From the NCBI GenBank assembly GCA_020403265.1, contig JADBXZ010000022.1, positions 32,388 through 96,387 on the forward strand: DNA of 64,000 nucleotides, written 5' to 3'. Under the pieces are notes generated by a model. The model was not told the origin of the DNA. It saw only the letters and a list, made by a program, of their open reading frames with translations, and searched no databases. Source of the DNA: Bacteroidota bacterium (lineage in GTDB: Bacteria; Bacteroidota; Bacteroidia; B-17B0; Aurantibacillaceae). This document shows positions 54,901 to 61,900 of this stretch, one piece after another; position 1 is the stretch's first letter, and each line of letters begins with the position of its first letter. The position numbers and the translations under genes are program-made.

Positions 54901-55240
54901 TAAAAAAACAGGCATTATTAACGGTTGGCAAAAAATTGATTATCAATTTAGTACGCCAATTTTTCCGATTGCAGCTACCAATGGAGCTTTCCATTTGAAC
55001 ATTTCTAATGGTTCTGGTACTGCTTTTACTATTGATGATTTTAGATTACATCCTTTCAATGCCAACATGGTTTCTTCCGTTTATGATCCGTTACAACTTA
55101 GATTATGGGCTCAGTTGGACGATAGAAATTACGCAACAATATTCGAATATGATAATGAGGGTATGCTGGTGCGTAAGAAAAAAGAAACAGAAAAAGGAAT
55201 ATATACAACACAAGAATCACGTAACTCCTTAGCTAAATAA
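48905..55240 (+). CDS. Giant secreted SpvB/TcB-like protein
   Basis: 2111 residues with a signal peptide (about 1-30). Residues about 45-105 (MVDLFTGDFKYNIPLMDVDG, then YPLNISYHAGNNMESEASW and VGLGWSLSPGVL) match the layout of the SpvB/TcB N-terminus, where a P-L strand, an LSY-x-x-G strand and a G-x-GWSL motif open the cocoon shell. The middle is long beta-rich sequence without catalytic motifs. A jelly-roll-like domain lies at about 1870-2055 (LLPDKKYILSMWIKG, FTIDDFRLHPF). The end, SSVYDPLQLRLWAQLDDRNY and then FEYDNEGMLVRKKKE, is the usual close of such Bacteroidota proteins and includes one YD-like repeat. Confidence 0.78.
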   Translation: MKRKKYLRYFAFFMALNILFETISPSLALALNNKYAQPELVGFEQANTSEMVDLFTGDFKYNIPLMDVDGYPLNISYHAGNNMESEASWVGLGWSLSPGVLNKAVKGLPDDFNGEQINSNTYVKPYASMGVGFQHSTSFGYGASSPDFANIGVGGKIAISGAVIVTYNNYKGYGLDVELDGQNSTSASIGLIKGTASQGIGLKLSSQDGGTISNNYSYGVGVAGISVNTGESNSVNTRNGAMSKSKSLGVSANFNGFGGGASLVHSLPAGSIAYSPSITNDYKSSGFSISFKPSFWGATKLFINFFPIPGTNVSASTMLGYKGFYSTSQIQNNINRSIPAYGYMYSHNAPEDALMDFNRFKDGVLMQETPNIHLTSNNYDIYSASAQGMAFVFRPFRSDVGIYHDNIGKTTSKQKATELEIGAGNLLHNYNALSSVVSTGKSGYWNTMLNSLNFKKISNTNANPFVEQVYFKKMGEITARDAAYESSIGGDAPVKALLIKSGNEYEAASPISNIGRTKRDKRNEYIESLTANQATIYGFEKTYNLYNKGSFVIDPTNRMVTPSSTINRIFKNSTNVGHHISEIGITNTDGARYYYGIPVYNLSKKRVIFNASSRKETAYSAAGWPPISPYTSNPLTINPNNQLLTYSAQDIGANNLRGADNFVQNETTPAFATNYLLTTIVSPDYVDLRDDGPTYDDLGNFTRFNYYKSDDDYNWREPFCDNVTNSFQAYVEKGLLADELDDKAMYEHGIRENYYMHSVETKNYVAIFETSARQDAFGANDENGGISSSAELKLDAIKLYSKSEIIAKGSVAAAIPIKTVRFEYDYYLCPGTYNSKAPSKGKLTLRKIYYSYANSEKSALNPYQFNYTSSENFSYNPVDVDRWGNYKLNNPVHTGNTTSLNNIEYPYAEQDRALANSYANAWNLNEIITPSGSKIKVTYESDDYGYVQGEQAGQMIKVLNMVDNLNPNSDNPSSYPFNTNIKDLSYIIVDLQGLQDAGIPTVDYNTLPKANAFAKTNLIKLNKKLFYKFFMKLVGKSNASVINKDYYDFVSGYATVEDVGLFEASISGNTYVSGPSSQSFYKYAYIRVKKEIAYESKDVNPITMAGWDYLRNYHPRLAYPGSEPANMGDASHKPKKLFKNILAGLGTSLADMVNGIGGKPNKRFYNKNFCTYFVPNKSFLRAYVPLKRKMGGGYRVKSIITEDNWDVMTNNQEAKTSYGQVFDYTIKEGKHVISSGVASYEPINGGDEISLRQPIEFTIQKTMAPNDHFFQEEPFGEMMYPSPVVGYSRVTVTNIPDPSASVAPNVCKIGKTEYDFYTAKDFPISYSTTGLNTKLLENDLIEDFIVNPVAMKVFHASQGHALKFNDMHGKLKAVSTFGEDNLNAPISGVRYNYKSSGPSNGLKQLITTLPTINEKNIISNANMCKDVDIAIDTRENLNESTTLGFNMLFELGGGTNMIIVPAVPLPIISFYLPWPFVNAMNFDAIYGEQQIGVKTVSTTKVIQQYGVLESVYSFDNKSSSTTQNLLWDQNTGEVVLTKTTNNLNQEIFNYNYPAYWAYPDMGHEFKRDGIELLRNEGDNTIFNPSTGVIDRVNVSTPMLLRHGDEVRIIDLGTTSSPSSNYIPIASSDKRFWVMTLQPSSGIYNYQFFDVNGNALSGLPDHKYIIQVIKPVDENNLYASVGNVVSKYTPIVGSAVNFNSTNKIIDANVQTFCTGSALTFSDGATQQSYDNVFVNTSPLPWYFNQITSGFYGTHRPNTIYKYNVNRIYNTQPTIKEDGYYSNFLPYWVYVLPSTAYYYPRYKPNPAATSNWMIMSINTYYSSFGELLESTNAIGLNSAQRMSFNHTLPAYSVSNSKVDESAFDSFEDYSIYPNLNNTNIVSNDYIGFYSQLGSSGPSLIANAHTGRFGLLFNSGNSAHLTHYFNKDGGSLLQIDGNDSKICNSFQLNQNKLNLLPDKKYILSMWIKGTTNALDYSGLVTLSINANWMNPTTTSVITPSIIKKTGIINGWQKIDYQFSTPIFPIAATNGAFHLNISNGSGTAFTIDDFRLHPFNANMVSSVYDPLQLRLWAQLDDRNYATIFEYDNEGMLVRKKKETEKGIYTTQESRNSLAK

Positions 55241-55241
55241 T

Positions 55242-55988
55242 TTGAAAAAAGTACATAACATAATTTTAGTTGTCCTTCTATTCAATTTGAATTGTAAAAG
55301 TCAAAACTACAGGCAGTTAATTCTGGATGCCAGCAAAACACTTACATCCTATAAAACCTATTCTGTTACAGTGAATTACAAACTATTTATTGACCGTACT
55401 TTTCTCAAACCTTTTCAGGAGCGTAACGTGGCTATTAAAAAGCATAATGGAATGGTATTTATTAAACAAAACTCAGGTACAGAGGTGTTAGATGGTAAAA
55501 AATATGCCATCCTATTAAATCCAAAGAACAAAACTATCACTGCTCGTGAAAAAATAAAAGGTGAAGATACGCTCAACAAAATCGAAATGTTGGATTCTTT
55601 TTTTAATTCAGATCTCGATTCTCTTTTTGAGGCCTATAAAAAAATAGATTTATTAAAGGATGATTTACAAAGCTGCAAACTCAAATTAACTTTTATTGAC
55701 AACGAAGATCTTGAGTATACAGTGGTTGTTATTAATAAAGTTTCAAAAATGTATGAGCAGTTAGAAATGACTTACAAAAAACCAATTAAGATTAATCAGT
55801 TGGATGGTAAATTTCATTACATTAATTTAATTGTTAAGTATTCTGATTTTGTGCCGAATTACGATGTAAATCTCCTTGATTTTAATGAAGGAAATTATAT
55901 TTTAGTTGATAAAACAGGCCAAGTGAAGGCAATTAAAAAATATGCCGATTATAAAGTGAATTTTTCAGAAGTAGATTACAACGAATAA
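55242..55988 (+). CDS. Lipoprotein between the two giant genes, LolA-like
   Basis: 248 residues, TTG start one base after the upstream stop. Signal peptide with lipobox NLNC. The mature protein has an amphipathic beta pattern (SYKTYSVTVNYKLFIDRTFL, GKKYAILLNPKNKTITAREK, LQSCKLKLTFIDNEDLEYTV) resembling the open beta-sheet of LolA/LolB-like carriers, but sequence identity cannot be judged here. Its place between the two giants suggests a role in their export or anchoring. Confidence 0.66.
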   Translation: MKKVHNIILVVLLFNLNCKSQNYRQLILDASKTLTSYKTYSVTVNYKLFIDRTFLKPFQERNVAIKKHNGMVFIKQNSGTEVLDGKKYAILLNPKNKTITAREKIKGEDTLNKIEMLDSFFNSDLDSLFEAYKKIDLLKDDLQSCKLKLTFIDNEDLEYTVVVINKVSKMYEQLEMTYKKPIKINQLDGKFHYINLIVKYSDFVPNYDVNLLDFNEGNYILVDKTGQVKAIKKYADYKVNFSEVDYNE

Positions 55989-55999
55989 AAAGATCAAAT

Positions 56000-58900
56000 A
56001 TGACAAAAAAAACTTTTTTATTATTTTTAATTGCTGTATTAAGTTTGCAACTTAAGGCTGGTGATGAAACCAGAAGTGCGAGAGTTTATGCAAACAACAT
56101 GGTGACGGGCTCTTTTATTTATAGTGCAGATGATAAGTATAGTGCATCATCTGGTTGGGTATCAGGTTTTAGTAACTATAAAAATCGTGCAGTAGTTGAG
56201 TTTGGTTTGGATGAGGAACTTCACTACCTAAGTTATGCTTTCAATGCATGCATTAAATTTGATGTTGCAGTAACAGATGCATCACAAAACACGACAGTAT
56301 ATTCAAATCAACAATTGAATATTTCTTATAATCCATCAGAACAAACTAGATATAAAGATAAAGCGCAATTAGTATTCCAAAATGTATATAAAATTAAGGT
56401 TTATAATATGATTGTTACAAGTTGTGGTTTAACAACGCCATGCGGTACTTGTACCTTAACAACAAATCAACCTGATTTGTATATGCAGGCAGAGATTACA
56501 ACTGAGAGAATTTACAACTTTAATTTCGCAAGTCAATTAGCAAGCACAGACGTAACACACTTATTCAATTCCACAAACCAGGAGCTGGCAATTAACTGGA
56601 ATTATATACCGGGCGCTGAGCAATATGAATTAGAATATACTTATGTAGATGACTATGTTAATCCTCTGACATCATCACCTTCAAGTTTGACTTTTGATTT
56701 AGACCATGATGCGACTCGAATTAACACAACGAATAATTTTTACAATATTCCACTTACCTATGAAAAAGGGTACATTGTATACCGTATTAGGCCGATAGGT
56801 TTAAGTCCAACTAAAGAGCGAATAGAGGGTGCTTGGCAAGGCGCAGTTACAGGTAACGCCAGTTCTACACCATACTCCTTCAACATTAGCACTCCCTTCG
56901 GCGCAGATAAATATAATTGGAGCAGTATAAAAACCTTTGCCGAAAATGGTAAAACCGGAATTGGTGTTTCATTTACCGATGCTATGGGTCTTAACCGCCA
57001 AAGCATTGCACGCCTTAATACAGATAAAAAAGCGATTGTGCAAACTACGCTTTATGATTACTATGCGAGACCCACAGTTAACATTTTACCTGCCCCGGTT
57101 AGCGGTTTAGATTTTAATTATCGTTTTAATTTGAATATGTATAATAACGGTAGTGGTCCAAGTGTTATTTTTGATAAAAGTATTTTTAATTTATGTACAA
57201 CTGCCAATAATATTTGTAATGCCAATGCCTTTAATTTAGATGCAGCAACCTCAATTGGAGCAGCAAACTATTATTCTTCGCTTAACCCTAATAAACAAGG
57301 TTATCAAGGATATTTACCGGATGCATTTGGTTTACCGTATACACAAATAAAATACAAACCGGATGGTTTGAGCCGAGTTACACACCAAAGTACACCAGGT
57401 AACACACATTATTTAGGTTCAGGAAAAGAGTTGAAATATTTTTATGCCCAACCTACACAGGTAGAGTTGGATCGCTTATTTGGTGCCGAAGCCGGCCGCG
57501 CAAAATATTACTTCAAAAATATAACAATTGACCCTAACGGACAAGCTAGCGCAACATATCTAGATAACTTAGGTAGAACTGTAGCTACATCCCTTTTAGG
57601 TTTAAATCCCTTAAATGTAGATCCTTTGCCAAATATGGCTACAACAGCTTTAATGACAGAAAGTTTAAGCGTATCACCTACCAACGATGAGGATCCTTCA
57701 ACGAGATGTAAAGAAGTTAATTCTACATTTTTCGTAGCCAATGCTAGTACAGAGGGGTACGTTTATCACACTACTTTAGGTAGTTTTGCTTCAACTTGTA
57801 ATATTGGCAGTTGTTATGATTGTGTTTATGATGTAGAACTGAGTATTAAAGATGATTGCGGCAATGAAATTTTTGATAATGATGCTAATAATTCAACGGC
57901 ACCTGGCTTTACCAACACAATTGGCAAACAACCACCATATATACCTGTTACTTGCGGCTCCGGGCCAACAGGTACCTTTATAGCAGGCACAACTCTTACA
58001 ACGCCTGTTAATATTGTTTTCCCTAAAGCTGGTCTATATACCGTCTATAAAAAGATTTGTGTTAGTGAAGCACCAATTGTTGATTACACAGCGGATTTTA
58101 TTGCTAATGATTGTAGCGATAAAAAATGTACAATTTTCGACAGCATAATTAATGACACAGATTTTGCAGGATGTAACGCTTTATCAAATTGTTCAGAATG
58201 TATGCAAAACGTTCTGCAAAATGCAGCAACAATCTCAAACTCAACCGGCACCGTTGCGGTTCTTGGTAACACTTTGCCCAACCAAGCAGGTGGAAGTCTT
58301 CCAACAAATACAACTGTTGCCTATGTGACAGCTTTATCTCCACAAGAAATAAGCGCCGCTTTGGAAAATTGTGCCAATCTTTGTATTGATAAAACACCAT
58401 GTGGTAAATTTGAAAAAAAATTACTCGCTGATTTTTATCCTAATTCCGGACAATACGCTTCGGCATACAGCATTGCACAGCCGGGCTGGAATTACTCAAT
58501 TTTTAACCCTAATAATCTCTTAAGTTCAAATGTGCCGCCACATTGGGCTTTATCACCTCCATCTACATATCTGAATGCAGCCGGTTCACCTGACGGAATT
58601 CAGATAGGAGGTACCATTTATCCTCCACAGTCTGCTCCAGGCGGTGTAACAACTTATACTAACATGTATAAAAAAAGTTGGGCAAAAAGCTTTTTAACCA
58701 TGCATCCAGAATACTGTAAGTATTATTTTTACTGCAATGTATTAGGGAGTTCTTTATTGTACGATGAACAGTTTTCCAGTATAAGACATTTTGATACTGC
58801 GTGTTACGCTGGTTATATTAAACCTGTTATTTACAGTGGCACTTTAGACGATCAACCAACTTGTATTCCAACACTTAGTAATCCGGATCCAATTGCTTCT

Positions 58901-61900
58901 GTTCTGACGGTTCATCCTGCTTTTAATACACTCATTACTGCATTTTATAGTGATATTACATCCAACTTTAATAGCACTGGTATTAATATTTACGATTTTG
59001 TCACTGCTCAATTTGATGGCACGCAAGGTCCTTCTAAGACTTTCGGGGCCGATCCTTGCACAGCTGATGAGGAGTGGAAATTATTTAAGACTTATTACAA
59101 TGTAAGAAAACAAAAATTATATAGTGACATGTTGGCTCAGTTTTTGTCGAGTCCAAGTACATTTGGTTACAATGGTCCGTGTGGTACAGTTCCTTCTGGT
59201 TATGTTGAGCATTTCCCAAGCATAAGCACTATAGCAACTTCTGGCTTACCGGCCGGTATTTCAGGTGGGGCCGCAACGGTTGCCTCATTGCTATCACCGC
59301 CAGCACCATTCAGTTCTGCCGCAGCAGTAACTGCCTACACCAATTCTATAGCAACTTTCACATCTAATATTGCTGCTGCACAAAGTGCTTATGCAGTTAA
59401 TTCTTGCGACACGGCTTGTAATGATTATAAACCACTTTGGAACTCATACCTAAATACTGGTTGTCCTGCATATAGCGCGGCAGGGCCAGTCACACAAGCA
59501 CAAATTTTAGCAGCATTGGTACAAGTTTGTAAACGAGGTTGTGATTACAACACTAATCTTGAAGGTGCAAGTTCGGTTTCGCCGGGGAATGGTTATACAC
59601 TGCCAAGTTCCGGCGGTGTAGTGGTTAATAACTTTCAACAGGTGTTAAATTATTACTTAGGAAATAATGTTTGTAACGCTATTATTCTTACCAATCCATC
59701 ACCATATCCTAGTTCGGGTAATAATAATAATAATCAAAGTTTAACTTCTTGCAAATGTGACCAAATTTTACAAGTAGCGCATAATTTTACAGCTAATCCT
59801 TTACCTCCGGGAATAATGTTTGAGTGGCAATTGTTTAAACAAATGTATGGTTTTGATTTAAGTGAGTACAACGCATTAAAATGTTTATGCAAACAAACCA
59901 CGGGAAATACTTGGGCTCCCGGTCATTTATGGACTGTTACTGAAATCACTTCCTTGGCAAGCAACACCTTTATTGTTAACCCTCAACTTGAATGTAATTC
60001 CTGTTTAAAGTGTACAGATGTAGTTGCCGCTATCAACGGTTTAAGTTCTCAGTTTTTATCATCCATATCTTATCCAAATGTTATTGATGCAATCACTCAA
60101 GATTCTACTAATCAAATTTTGGCGCTCGCAGTATTAAATAATCAGTTTGGTGTTCACTCATTACAAGATTATATAGACCTATATGCCGATTGCCAACAAT
60201 TCAACAGTTCTGGAAGTGCAGCACTTACTTTTTCTAACACAATTTCAACAGAAGCCTTAGATTTATTCCATTATCTTAATCAGCTAGTAAGTAACAAATT
60301 GCTTACTAAAAATCATTTGGTTAAATTGTGTACCGACGATAAATATTATTTATCTTCCCTTTACAATGGTGCTTTACCAACTACCCCTGCAAATACATAT
60401 GCTTACACCATTTCTGGTAACAGTTTAATATTTACAATTACAACACCTCCTAGTACAACAACATTACAGGTAACCTTAACTTTCCCATCTTCTTATTCCG
60501 GAACCTGGCAAGGTTTAAGTTATTTAAATAATTTAAATGCTTATTGCCCAAGCCCGGCACCCGGCCCTAATTATGGTTTTATTGTTAATGCGGTAGATGC
60601 CAACTTAAGTGTAGTAACACTCACCGGTAGTATTACTAATTTGGCATTCCCTATTTGCACTTTAAGTGGTGGTAGTAGCCCGGTTCCTTTGCTTTGCCCA
60701 AAAAAGCCAAAAAAGAAAAACACCTGTGCCACCAGTTTAATACAGAATGCCTTAACGCAGGCTAATTTATTAGCTCAGCAATACCTGCAAAACTTGGCTA
60801 TTGCTTTTCAAACAGCTTACCAAGATGCTTGTTATAACGCTATTAACGAAACATTTACGCGCACCTACAATGGAGCAAATGAATACCAGTATACGCTTTA
60901 TTACTATGATCAAGCTGGCAACTTACAACGCACGGTTGCACCCAAAGGAGTTGATATTTTACCGTTAACAGCTGCTTTACCTCTAAGTTCAACAACATAT
61001 CCATTGCACAGCAGCGTAACTGGGGTAGATAAAAATTATGTGAACGATTATCAAAGCCATAGTTATAACACGCCAATTCAAGAGAGTACAATTGACGGTG
61101 GCAAAACTAAATACATTTACGATGAAATTGGTCGCATCATATTATCTCAAAATGCAAAACAATTAGCTAAAGGAACTACCACAAAATCATACTTTAGTTA
61201 CACAAAGTACGACAATCTTGGGCGAATTATTGAGGTTGGTGAGTTAGGAATAGCACCAACGGCCATTGCTTCTCCACATCCATTATTTTCGACTGGAAAT
61301 TCCATTCCCTACACAAGTATTTATGTGCCTTTTGTTCTTGGAGCTTCAGGTAACACTTTTAGTGAAGTTGTTCGTACGTTTTACGATGATGTACCGTCTA
61401 ATATCATGTCGCCTAATTCGATACTCTATTTTTCTGCGCTTGGTAATGGTGCTGAAAACCTTAGAAACCGTGTTAGCGCCATAATGTATTATAATACTTA
61501 TGTGCCTGGCAACCCCACACCTTTTTATCAAAATGCTACTTTTTACAGTTATGATGACCATGGTAATGTGAATTTTGCAGTACAAGAGAACAACACACTT
61601 CCTAGTAGTTTAACCGGCCCAAGTATTAATAATGCGCCAAATTTCAAAAGAATTACATATGATTATGACTTAATCAGCGGCAACATGATTCAAGCCAATT
61701 ATCAACCAAATAAAGTGGATCAAATTAGCCATAGATACTATTACGACGAAGACAATCGATTACACGAAGTTTTTACAACCAAGGATGGTGTAAATTGGGA
61801 TCGTGATGCAAAATACTTTTACTATGAACATGGTCCACTGGCTCGTATAGAAAGAGCGGATAAACAAGTGCAGGGTATGGATTTTTATTACACTATACAT

